Shown: positions 26,847-35,132 of the stretch, piece after piece
Numbering within the stretch: position 1 is the stretch's first letter
How the letters are laid out: each line of letters opens with the position of its first letter
Origin: Chitinophaga solisilvae
Lineage (GTDB): Bacteria; Bacteroidota; Bacteroidia; Chitinophagales; Chitinophagaceae
Assembly: GCF_009928525.1 (NCBI RefSeq)
Contig: NZ_JAABOK010000003.1
Span: 186,001 to 250,000 of the forward strand
Length of the DNA stretch: 64,000 nt
Reading direction: 5' to 3'
Translations under genes and position numbers: made by a program
The notes under the pieces: generated by a model
Database searches by the model: none
The model's input: the letters and a program-made list of their open reading frames with translations, nothing else
What the model was told of the DNA's origin: nothing

Positions 26847-27179
26847 TTAGCAGCACTTATTGCCTGCTAACGTTACATCCTTGAAGAAACTGTTGAATAA
26901 TTCCCTGTACTGCTTCCACACGGCAGGATTGATACAGTAGCAAATACTCACCCCTTCAATTGTTCCCTGGATGATGCCTGCATTTTTTAATTCTTTCAGA
27001 TGTTGGGAGGTAGTAGCCTGCGCAAGCCCCAACTCCTCTACTAAATCTCCGCATACACAGGCATTCTTTTTTACAAGATATTGCAGTATGGCAATACGTG
27101 CCGGATGAGCCAGCGCCTTTGCCATATTGGCTATATCATTTTGTTGCCTGGTAAACAACGTCGTCTTTGTTGCACCCAT
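26847..27179 (-). CDS. arsR: ArsR/SmtB-family arsenic-responsive repressor
   Basis: 110 residues, winged helix-turn-helix. The metalloid-sensing signature ACVCGDLVEELG lies in the alpha-3 helix (the CVC motif of classical ArsR), and the recognition helix reads LAQATTSQHLKELKNAG. The C-terminus ends CC, possibly an additional ligand. Family knowledge: without arsenite the dimer sits on an inverted-repeat operator; arsenite binding to the Cys residues releases it. Two matching palindromes, one 12 bases upstream of the start and one downstream of the gene, are the likely sites. Confidence 0.93.
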   Translation of the reverse strand: MGATKTTLFTRQQNDIANMAKALAHPARIAILQYLVKKNACVCGDLVEELGLAQATTSQHLKELKNAGIIQGTIEGVSICYCINPAVWKQYRELFNSFFKDVTLAGNKCC

Positions 27180-27191
27180 ATGATCCTTATT

Positions 27192-27207
27192 ATCGCAATA
27201 TTACGAT
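27192..27207 (-). promoter_or_regulatory. Predicted ArsR operator 1 (upstream of arsR)
   Basis: ATCGCAATATTACGAT, 15/16 of the symmetrical form ATCGCAATATTGCGAT, 12 bases before the arsR start codon. Further upstream on the same strand an AAACTTTG resembling the -7 box puts the operator in the leader. Confidence 0.72.
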
Positions 27208-27479
27208 TGTTGTTGCAGATTCCAAAGTTTTATTTTTCACCTGCCTTCTCAGGATGTAACTACGATAATACTTCATCTCTCCTTTCAAACTAATTTCTCC
27301 GGTTGAAATTTTTGCTTTATATTTAATCATCATATCAATGCCCCGGATTTTTCCCATACCCTTTATTAAACCTCAATTTATCTGAGCAGACTGTTATAAC
27401 CAACGGCATGTAGAATCGGGTTGCAGCAAGCATTCCCGGACATACCTGATTATTTAACTATTCCCCAAAACGTACACAC

Positions 27480-28451
27480 ATGACTTTCCGTAATCAGTTA
27501 CTTTTAGCGGTATCCCTTATTACCACCTTTGGATGTAATGTGGTGAAAAAAAATGCAGACCTGAAAAATCTTAATGCAGCTGCAAATGAAGAATCCCTGA
27601 CAATGGTTGGCTATCAGCCTATAGACCCTATTCAGGTGACGATAAAACATGAAACAGATAATAAAAGAAGAAGTGATACCATTAACCGGGAAGAGATGCT
27701 CGCCTTGTTCCCCAATGAGGCTACCAGGCTGGCTATCGGAGAAATAGGACAGAACGGTACCATTTCTTTCGGGCCTTTCAGTATTGCCAGAGCCGGAAAA
27801 AGTTATTCTATAATCCTTGACTACATTAAATATACGACGGCCAGTATGCCGGCCAGATATGGTGAAAATGAACAAGTGGGTGTATTGTCAGGAGATACCA
27901 GTATCATTAAACTCAAGCAGGAATTACTCACCAATTATGGTGTAGTGAATGGCGTAAAGATACGGAAGGTGAAAACGGCCGCGCTTGGGCCGCTTCATGA
28001 CCGCGAAGTATCCAATCGTATCAAAGTACCGGTATATATGGGCGTTGGCCTGCGTATACAGGCATCTATTACTGTATTAAGCGACTCCATTAATTTAAGC
28101 TCCTTTTACTCGCTGGGCCTGGCCGCCTCGCAGAAAAAGCTGAACGGCACCATGATTATTCAGACACTCGGCATCAGCGGGGAAAACATATCCCCTTTGA
28201 TGCCAATGCCGGATCAGATCAATGAAAGTACTATCCAGTCTGCCATGCAGGCGCTGGCTACTATCAAGTCAAAAATCTACGATGCGAAAGGCGTTATTAT
28301 CAGTCCGCAGGTGATAGGGTTTAAATTATCATTTCCCATTGACGGGGCTAAAGACTTGCTGGAAGCCACTTTGCAGTCAGCGCCACCGGCACTGGGCGTT
28401 ACAGCCACCGGTAAAATGATGGTGCTGGAAATGCCGGAACTACAACAATAA
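27480..28451 (+). CDS. Hypothetical lipoprotein
   Basis: 323 residues. Signal peptide with a lipobox (LITTFGCNVV, Cys at about residue 19), predicted to be membrane-anchored. The mature part is beta-rich and hydrophilic with no transmembrane helix; I do not recognise a family. YMGVGLRIQASITVLSDSIN and LKNLNAAANEE are not known motifs to me. The preceding 270 bases contain only the ars control region and no other gene. A strong hairpin terminator separates it from the convergent beta-helix gene. Confidence 0.65.
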   Translation: MTFRNQLLLAVSLITTFGCNVVKKNADLKNLNAAANEESLTMVGYQPIDPIQVTIKHETDNKRRSDTINREEMLALFPNEATRLAIGEIGQNGTISFGPFSIARAGKSYSIILDYIKYTTASMPARYGENEQVGVLSGDTSIIKLKQELLTNYGVVNGVKIRKVKTAALGPLHDREVSNRIKVPVYMGVGLRIQASITVLSDSINLSSFYSLGLAASQKKLNGTMIIQTLGISGENISPLMPMPDQINESTIQSAMQALATIKSKIYDAKGVIISPQVIGFKLSFPIDGAKDLLEATLQSAPPALGVTATGKMMVLEMPELQQ

Positions 28452-28453
28452 TC

Positions 28454-28495
28454 AGCTCCCGGTCTCCGATTCCGCCTGCCGGAGACCGGGGAGCT
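28454..28495. terminator. Bidirectional terminator
   Basis: AGCTCCCGGTCTCCG pairs with CGGAGACCGGGGAGCT (15 bp with one bulged G), between the stops of two convergent genes. GC-rich, with short flanking T/A runs only. Confidence 0.8.
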
Positions 28496-28498
28496 ACC

Positions 28499-30586
28499 TT
28501 ACAAGGCACCTTCAGCCTTCCACGTTCCCGGTGTTCCGGAAGCTATGCAACGCCACCCTTTCTGGCTACCGGCAGCAGGTGCTTTATGGATTACCTGATC
28601 CCCGGCTTTCCAGACACCGGTTGAAGGGGCATTATCGGCGTACAGCACATAATTTCCCCACTGATTAATACCAGTTACAAATTTTTCAACATTCGTTATC
28701 TCAAACGGAGAAGTAACATTGGAGATGATATTGTCTGAAGCGATAAACAGTGGAACATTATTTACCATCACGCCGGAGCGTGTACTGTTGCGGATAATAT
28801 TCTGCGATAACCGCAATGTGCCCATACCCAGGAACTGATAAAAGTTAAACTGGTTACCGCCATCCATTACATTTTCGCTGAAGGTAACGTTGGTGGCCGG
28901 TGTATAGGATAACAGGAAGGAGGCATCCTGCGTTACGATAGAAGACATCAGACATCTGGAGATGTTCAGTTCTCCCCGCTGTACACGGATATAGTATACT
29001 CCCCAGTTCTGTTTATCGCAGCTGAGGTAGCTGCTGCTTAAAGTCAGGCTGCCAACGGAGATGCCATTGGTGCCCCTTCCGATGGCAAACAGGTGTTTTT
29101 TTAAAGCCGGGAGACCATCTTTCAGCACAGTAGCCGATAAATCAGATATCTGTACCTGTTTGAGATGAAAGGCGCCGGCGCTTTGATCAATGTTGTATAC
29201 AGCAGGTTGCACACCATCACCCGCAACGATGGCGGTAAGGTTATTCATTGCCAGCATGTCAAGCGTATTGCCCTCCCTGGCGGCAAGTACAGCTACCGCA
29301 CAGTTGTCAATTAGATTTTCGAAAGAAACGTTATTCAGGGTGTAATAACCACCGCTTACTTCCGGGTAAAATTCCAGGCAGCTGCGGTAATTGCAAGACC
29401 TGAAAAAACAGTCGCTTATTTTAATGTTCCTGGACTGTAATAATGCGCCATTCAGGCATTTCACCTGGTGGTATTCGAAAAATTCTCCGTTGCTATGGGA
29501 ATCAAGGGCGCCAACAGGATAAAAGACTGTGCCGGGCTTCTCCGGAGGAGGATTGACATTGTCAACCGTCACCGCAATATGTTTAATGTTTCTGCAGGGA
29601 AAGGTACCACCGGTGGCAATACCATGTCTTATTCCCTTATAGTAACCACCGTGTATAATAACATCCTGGCTGCTGTTAACAGCCAGCCCGTAATTGGTGC
29701 CGTTGGCGGGCAGATTATCGCAAATAGCAGTGCCATCTTCCACACGCGCGCCCAGGCATTCTGTCAAATCAAAAGCACGTTCATTAACCCCTGTAACCGT
29801 ACAGTTTCTTAACAGTACGTTTCTGCCGTTTATTACACGCAATCCAAGGCGATATCCACCGCTGTTGCTGAATATCGTCAGGTTATTTATTTCTACCGCT
29901 ACGGGCCTGATAACAGAAACGATCGTGTCAGCTGCCGGGTAGCTGTCGTAGATACCGCTGGTAATTCGGATACTGCCAGCCTGTGATTCAACTTCACATA
30001 GCTCTCCTTTAAAATGTTGTGAATTGAGTGGATTCCATAGTATTGTTTTGGTTTGCAGCCGGATAACATCTCCTCTCTGCACACTGCCGGCAAAATTAAT
30101 TTCCTTGCTGCCAGGGTTCAGATCAGCCAGCAGCGGGCTGGAGCTGACAACGGTTCCCTTAAAAACCAATGCTGTATCGGTCGTAATATCACTGATGTCT
30201 ATCACTGCATCTTTATCACAGTGAAGGATTATGTCATTACTCACTATAATAAGAGAAGTGAGTTTGTACCTGCCGGCAGGTATAAATGTGTTATAACGAA
30301 ACGCCTGTGTCAGCGCGGTAGTATCATCAGCAATACCATTGCCACGGGCGCCGAACCATTTCACATTTACAGCTCGCCCGTCGTAAACTCTCTTCCAGCG
30401 TCCGTTGGCATTGTTAATATTTTTAATAATCGTACCGTTGTTATCAACAGAAACGGTATCTGTGGCATCCCAGGTAAAAACACCTCCGCCTCCGTCTCCG
30501 GGCAGACTGTGTTGCAGTACATGGCAGGCCTCCGTCAGTACCAGAGAGGTGGCAGTTCTTAAATCATTCAGCGTTACTACTGTCAT
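28499..30586 (-). CDS. Right-handed beta-helix protein resembling a phage tail spike
   Basis: 695 residues from the ATG at 30584-30586. No signal peptide. The N-terminus reads LPGDGGGGVFTWDATDTVSV and GRWKRVYDGRAVNVKWFGAR, then GNGIADDTTALTQAF, the pattern seen at the head of pectate-lyase-superfamily tail-spike and tail-fibre proteins that cut polysaccharide. Next come many beta-helix turns with N-I-x-I-x-D/G-C-type repeats (NIKISDCFFRSCNYRSC). The C-terminal ~60 residues contain WKAGDQVIHKAPAAGSQKGW, a small beta-rich module like those at tail-fibre ends. No phage structural genes are near, so it may be a domesticated depolymerase or a contractile-injection-device fibre; this is inference. 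Confidence 0.6.
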   Translation of the reverse strand: MTVVTLNDLRTATSLVLTEACHVLQHSLPGDGGGGVFTWDATDTVSVDNNGTIIKNINNANGRWKRVYDGRAVNVKWFGARGNGIADDTTALTQAFRYNTFIPAGRYKLTSLIIVSNDIILHCDKDAVIDISDITTDTALVFKGTVVSSSPLLADLNPGSKEINFAGSVQRGDVIRLQTKTILWNPLNSQHFKGELCEVESQAGSIRITSGIYDSYPAADTIVSVIRPVAVEINNLTIFSNSGGYRLGLRVINGRNVLLRNCTVTGVNERAFDLTECLGARVEDGTAICDNLPANGTNYGLAVNSSQDVIIHGGYYKGIRHGIATGGTFPCRNIKHIAVTVDNVNPPPEKPGTVFYPVGALDSHSNGEFFEYHQVKCLNGALLQSRNIKISDCFFRSCNYRSCLEFYPEVSGGYYTLNNVSFENLIDNCAVAVLAAREGNTLDMLAMNNLTAIVAGDGVQPAVYNIDQSAGAFHLKQVQISDLSATVLKDGLPALKKHLFAIGRGTNGISVGSLTLSSSYLSCDKQNWGVYYIRVQRGELNISRCLMSSIVTQDASFLLSYTPATNVTFSENVMDGGNQFNFYQFLGMGTLRLSQNIIRNSTRSGVMVNNVPLFIASDNIISNVTSPFEITNVEKFVTGINQWGNYVLYADNAPSTGVWKAGDQVIHKAPAAGSQKGWRCIASGTPGTWKAEGAL

Positions 30587-30664
30587 CTTTTTCACTTTTA
30601 AGATTATCGAATGAACTCTTTCTGAAGATAACAAGGTACTACGCACAGGATATGCGTTTGGGTT

Positions 30665-30750
30665 AATTACGAATTACGAATTGCGAATTACGAATGAGGA
30701 GCGAAGATTTAAGCGGATAAAGAATATTATTTCGCTCATGTCTTCGCTTC
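30665..30750. repeat. Degenerate copy 3 of the heptamer-arm hairpin family
   Basis: The left arm AATTACGAATTACGAATTGC continues with GAATTACGAATGAGGAGCGA and AGATTTAAGCGG. The right arm survives only as TTCGCTCATGTCTTCGCTTC (30731-30750), with the outer heptamers lost. Compared with copies 2 and 4 this is a decaying element. Confidence 0.75.
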
Positions 30751-30790
30751 TATTTACATCTCAAATAAGAAAATAAGAAAATAAAAAAAT

Positions 30791-30810
30791 AAAAAGGCTG
30801 CAGCCTTTTT
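30791..30810. promoter_or_regulatory. 20-bp perfect palindrome
   Basis: AAAAAGGCTGCAGCCTTTTT is self-complementary. As RNA the stem could form only with a minimal loop, but a T-run follows on the plus strand. It lies between the divergent starts of the beta-helix and chitinase genes, so it could be a repressor site or a terminator remnant. Apart from copy 3 of the repeat, the rest of 30587-31036 shows no gene. Confidence 0.45.
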
Positions 30811-31036
30811 GCAGCTATATTTTTTTCAGATAAGATAGTACCATTGTCTTCATCATCCGACTCCCCTTCCGTGTAGCCCTTTCCTTTGTGGAAACAGAAT
30901 CTGTAATTCAATTACATATCGAAAATCCTGAACAGAAAAACCTTACGATAGCTTAGCACATACCTGTCAGCAGAAGACGAAAATCCTATTAGACGAGCAC
31001 TAGTATTTAATAACCATTATCAACAATTAAACATCT

Positions 31037-34000
31037 ATGACACCAAAATCTACCTTTGGAGGGATGGTACTCCGCTGTATTGCAGCAACCTGTTGTTTGT
31101 TGACTTTACTCGGTGGCAGCAGCAACGCACAGGTTAGCCCGAATGTGCCAGCTACCACCCGTTCACACAACAAACAGGTAATTGGGTACATCACACAATG
31201 GGATGCGTGGAAAAATGTTGCCGGCATTACTCCGCTCGGCGGCTACAATCATCTCAACGTGGATTACTCACAGTACACCATTCTCAATTTTTCCTTTTTC
31301 GGCGTAGCAAAAGACGGATCGCTGCACAGCGGCGACTTCCGCAACAAGAACATCTGGTCAGTAGGCGCGGTACAGGAGCCTGCTGCCTTATTGAATGAAG
31401 ACATCTACAGCAGCTGGGATCTGTATCTGCTGTATGGTGAACTGGAAGTCCTGTATTACATATCAGATAACAGTTACGCCTACACGCTGGGATACCGTAA
31501 TTCCGGCAGCGGATGGAACAACGTAAATACCGGCAGATCCGGCAGTTTTCCGTTGTCTGTACCCAAACAGGGTGGTGCTCCCGGCCTTATCGACCTGGCC
31601 CACCAGAAAGGTGTAAAAGTGCTGGCATCTATCGGCGGATGGAGCATGTGTAAACATTATCCTGAAGTTGCTGCCGATGCCACCAAACGCGCTAAATTCG
31701 TTGCCGGCTGTCAGCAGCTGATCAGCATGGGCTTTGATGGTATTGATTTCGACTGGGAGTATCCTAACGATCCCGGTATGAACATCGAACGTTACAGCAC
31801 GGCAGACTACACCAACTTTGCCATACTGATTGAACAGGTAAGAACCGCTATTGGTCCCAACAAACTGATGACCAGCTGCTTCTCCGCCGCCGGCCGTAAA
31901 CTTCCCGGCTTCGACTGGCCCCGTGTGAACAACACCCTGGACTACTTCAACATGATGACCTATGACTACAACGGCGGATGGTCTGGTATTGCCGGCCATA
32001 ACTCCCCACTGTACGATTATCCCGGTCAGGAAGTAGCCGGCTTCTCCCTGGACGCTACCACCAAAGCAGTACGCGCCCTCGGTGTAAACATGAACAAAGT
32101 GAACCTCGGCGCTGCCTTCTATGGCCGTGGCGTAATCACTACCGGCGCTGCCGCATTGAACGGCCCTACCACCAAACGCCCCGAAACCGTACAACCGGAT
32201 GGTCCTATCCAGACCTGCGCGGACTACACCAACTGGACAAAAGATGTATGGGACGGAACACCCAACTACAGCTACATCCAGCAGCAGACAGGCTCCGGTT
32301 CCGGCTGGACAGAACACTGGGACGATAATGCCAAAGTGCCTTACAAAACAAAAGGCAACTTCTTCCTGAGCTACGACAACGAGCGCTCAGTAGCAGCAAA
32401 AGCGCAATACATCAAGGATAACAGCCTCGCCGGCGTTATCATCTGGCAGGTTTACGGTGACATGACCAACATGACCACTTCCACCGTTCCGAAAGGAAAA
32501 CTGATCTTTTGCCCTAATACCATTCACCCGCTCGTTAATAAAATCAATGAAACCTTTGCTGCCGGTGGTACTGGTAATAACCCTCCTACCATCAGCATCA
32601 GCGCTCCGGCTAACAATGCCGTATATACAGCGCCCGCCACTATCAACATACAGGCTAATGCCGCAGATCCGGATGGCCGCGTAGTAAGAGTGGAATTCTA
32701 TAACGGCGCTACCAAACTTGGAGTAGACAGTACCTCTCCTTACACCTACGCATGGAACAACGTACCTGCCGGCACCTATTCACTGAAAGCTGTTGCTACA
32801 GATGATAAAGGAGCTGCTACCAACTCTTCCCTCGTAAGTGTAACCGTAAACACCGGTGGCGGCGGAATTGATACTTCCGGTAAAGTGATTGTCGGATACT
32901 GGCAGAACTGGGGCTCCCCTTCTGACCCATCTCCGTATATCCCTCTCCGTGATGTCAATCCGAAATATAATGTGATTGAAATCGCCTTCCCGACAAGTGG
33001 TACTGACCAGGCTACTATTTCCTTCGTGCCTGAAAACCAGACTTCCGCTCAGTTCCTGGCTGATGTTCAGTATCTGCAGGGTCAGGGCAAAAAAGTACTG
33101 CTCTCCATCGGCGGACAAAACGGTTCCCTGAACCTCACTACCGCTGCTCAGAAACAGGCTTTTGTTACTTCCATGAAAGCAATACTGGATCAATACAATT
33201 TCGATGGTTTCGATCTGGATATTGAAGGCGGTACCAGCCTGCAGCTGGACAATGGCGATAAAGACTTCACCAACCCCACTACCCCGAAAGTGGTGAACCT
33301 CATTGCCGCCTGTAAGGAAATCCTGGCCTACCGCAAAGGACAGGGCAAAAACGGCTGGCTCACCATGGCGCCTGAAACTTACTACGTACAAACTGCTTAC
33401 GGCTCTAACTACAGCCCGCTGGTAGGCGCCTACCTGCCTATCATCTACGGTCTGCGTAACGAGCTTACTTTCATCCAGACACAATATTACAATACCGGTT
33501 CTGTGATGGCGCTGGATAACGGCGTATACAACCAGGGTACCTCCGACTTCATCGTTGGTATGTCTGAAATGCTGCTGAAAGGATTCCCTGTATCCGGTAC
33601 CAGCCAGACATTCCCGGCCCTGCGCCCGGATCAGGTGGCCTTCGGTATTCCGGCTACTACCAGCGCTGCCGGCGGTGGTTATATCTCACCAGCCAATGTG
33701 AAGAAAGCACTGGATTATCTCATCAAAGGACAGTCCTACGGTGGCGCTTATCAGCTCCGTAACCCGGCCGGCTATCCTGGCTTCCGCGGTATCATGACAT
33801 GGTCTGTCAACTGGGATAAGGCCAACAACAATGAATTCGCGAACAACTACTACGAATACTTCTTCGGTGGTACTCCTGGTAACAAGCCTCCGCGCGTAAG
33901 CATCTCCACACCGGCCAACAATACCGTGTATAACACCGCGCCGGCTAATATCAACATCACTGCAGCTGCTTCTGATTCAGACGGCGTAGTAGTACGTGTA

Positions 34001-34972
34001 GCCTTCTACAATGGCGGCACCCTGCTGGCAGTAGACAGCGTGGCGCCTTACAGCTATGCATGGAACAACGTTCCTGCTGGCAACTATGCTATCACCGCCC
34101 GCGCTACCGATAACGGCGGCGCTACCACTACCTCTGCTACAGTTAACGTAACTGTAAATGGTGTTGTTAATAATAAGCCTCCGCAGGTAAGCATCACCGC
34201 ACCGGCCAATAATACCGTATATAATACGGCGCCGGCTACTGTAAACATCACGGCAGCCGCTTCTGACAGCGACGGCGTTGTGGTGCGCGTAGCCTTCTAC
34301 AACGGCAGCACCCTGCTGGGAACAGACAGCACCGCTCCGTACACCTACACCTGGAGCAACGTGGCTGCAGGCAGCTACAGCATCACTGCCAGGGCTACAG
34401 ATAACAGTAACGCTACTACGACCTCCGGCGTCATCAGCATCACCGTTAACGGCGGTGGCGGCGGTAACTGCGCAGGCGTACCTGCTTACCAGCCTTATCC
34501 GAAAATCTACTCAAAAGGCGAGCGCGTAGTAGAAAATAATAATCTGTACGAATGCAAGGCAGACGGTATCTACAACGTATCCCCAACCAGCGCATGGTGG
34601 TGGTGGACACTGGTAGGCCCTTGCTCCGGTGGTACTACCACAGCCAGAAGCGCCGGCGCTCCGGTTAACGCCGTTAACGACGCTCCGCTTACCGCTGCAC
34701 AAGGCTCCGCTCCGGTTATCGTATATCCGAATCCGGTATCCGGCACAGATGTACAGATTAAGGTAGAGGCAGCTCATAACGATAAACTGCTGGTAGAAGT
34801 ACTGGATCTGAAAGGTAGTGCACCACTTCTCCGCCAGATACATGCTTCCAGCCACAAAGGAACGCAACCTATCCGCATCGATATGACCAGGATACCACAG
34901 GGAACCTGGATTATCAGGGTTACCAACCAGCAAACTGGTAAGGTGTCTTCAGCGAAAGTAATACGGTTGTAA
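31037..34972 (+). CDS. Two-catalytic-domain chitinase with T9SS sorting tail (ChiA-like)
   Basis: 1,311-residue secreted chitinase. Order: signal peptide (to about residue 31); GH18 domain 1 (~46-510) with DGIDFDWEYP, catalytic Glu241; Ig-like domain (~521-610); GH18 domain 2 (~620-945) with DGFDLDIEGG, catalytic Glu730; two near-identical Ig-like domains (~949-1042 and ~1046-1138); a CBM5/12-like chitin-binding module (~1144-1196, PAYQPYPKIYSKGERVV, aromatic run AWWWWTLVG); and a C-terminal T9SS sorting domain (VIVYPNPVSGTDVQIKVEAA to the end). The layout resembles Flavobacterium johnsoniae ChiA, which joins two GH18 domains. Gly/Thr linkers separate the modules. Its expression is separate from the GH31 locus on the opposite strand. 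Confidence 0.95.
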   Translation: MTPKSTFGGMVLRCIAATCCLLTLLGGSSNAQVSPNVPATTRSHNKQVIGYITQWDAWKNVAGITPLGGYNHLNVDYSQYTILNFSFFGVAKDGSLHSGDFRNKNIWSVGAVQEPAALLNEDIYSSWDLYLLYGELEVLYYISDNSYAYTLGYRNSGSGWNNVNTGRSGSFPLSVPKQGGAPGLIDLAHQKGVKVLASIGGWSMCKHYPEVAADATKRAKFVAGCQQLISMGFDGIDFDWEYPNDPGMNIERYSTADYTNFAILIEQVRTAIGPNKLMTSCFSAAGRKLPGFDWPRVNNTLDYFNMMTYDYNGGWSGIAGHNSPLYDYPGQEVAGFSLDATTKAVRALGVNMNKVNLGAAFYGRGVITTGAAALNGPTTKRPETVQPDGPIQTCADYTNWTKDVWDGTPNYSYIQQQTGSGSGWTEHWDDNAKVPYKTKGNFFLSYDNERSVAAKAQYIKDNSLAGVIIWQVYGDMTNMTTSTVPKGKLIFCPNTIHPLVNKINETFAAGGTGNNPPTISISAPANNAVYTAPATINIQANAADPDGRVVRVEFYNGATKLGVDSTSPYTYAWNNVPAGTYSLKAVATDDKGAATNSSLVSVTVNTGGGGIDTSGKVIVGYWQNWGSPSDPSPYIPLRDVNPKYNVIEIAFPTSGTDQATISFVPENQTSAQFLADVQYLQGQGKKVLLSIGGQNGSLNLTTAAQKQAFVTSMKAILDQYNFDGFDLDIEGGTSLQLDNGDKDFTNPTTPKVVNLIAACKEILAYRKGQGKNGWLTMAPETYYVQTAYGSNYSPLVGAYLPIIYGLRNELTFIQTQYYNTGSVMALDNGVYNQGTSDFIVGMSEMLLKGFPVSGTSQTFPALRPDQVAFGIPATTSAAGGGYISPANVKKALDYLIKGQSYGGAYQLRNPAGYPGFRGIMTWSVNWDKANNNEFANNYYEYFFGGTPGNKPPRVSISTPANNTVYNTAPANINITAAASDSDGVVVRVAFYNGGTLLAVDSVAPYSYAWNNVPAGNYAITARATDNGGATTTSATVNVTVNGVVNNKPPQVSITAPANNTVYNTAPATVNITAAASDSDGVVVRVAFYNGSTLLGTDSTAPYTYTWSNVAAGSYSITARATDNSNATTTSGVISITVNGGGGGNCAGVPAYQPYPKIYSKGERVVENNNLYECKADGIYNVSPTSAWWWWTLVGPCSGGTTTARSAGAPVNAVNDAPLTAAQGSAPVIVYPNPVSGTDVQIKVEAAHNDKLLVEVLDLKGSAPLLRQIHASSHKGTQPIRIDMTRIPQGTWIIRVTNQQTGKVSSAKVIRL
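33881..34453 (+). repeat. Tandem duplication encoding two Ig-like domains of the chitinase
   Basis: Two units about 291 bp apart (starting at 33881 and 34172) encode almost the same protein sequence: both contain SISTPANN/SITAPANN, VYNTAPA, DSDGVVVRVAFYNG and TARATDN. Many nucleotide differences are silent. Ig-like domain 1, between the catalytic domains, is more distant. Confidence 0.85.
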
Positions 34973-34974
34973 AT

Positions 34975-35088
34975 AATTACGAATTACGAATTGCGAATTA
35001 CGAATGAAAAGCGAAGACCTGAGCGACATCTGCTCAGGTCTTCGCTTTTCATTCGTAATTCGTAATTCGTAATTCGCAATTCGTAATT
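34975..35088. repeat. Long hairpin with heptamer-repeat arms, copy 4 (unequal arms)
   Basis: The left arm (34975-35024) has four heptamer-type units, then the core GAAAAGCGAAGACCTGAGC. The right arm (35032-35088) has the exact complement of the core, then five units, one more than the left, with the ATTCGCA variant shifted. Loop GACATCT. It starts two bases after the chitinase stop. Confidence 0.92.
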
Positions 35089-35090
35089 GA

Positions 35091-35123
35091 AAAGAAAAAG
35101 GCCCCCCGGTAAACCAGGGCGCC
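35091..35123 (-). terminator. Terminator of the GH31 gene
   Basis: On the minus strand GGCGCCCTGG pairs with CCGGGGGGCC (one mismatch, one wobble, TTTA loop), followed by TTTTTCTTTTC. It lies ten bases past the GH31 stop. Confidence 0.75.
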
Positions 35124-35132
35124 GTTCTTTTC

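Noticed and set aside
28499-30586. A prophage around the tail-spike-like gene
   Set aside because: No capsid, portal, terminase, integrase or lysis genes within many kilobases on either side.
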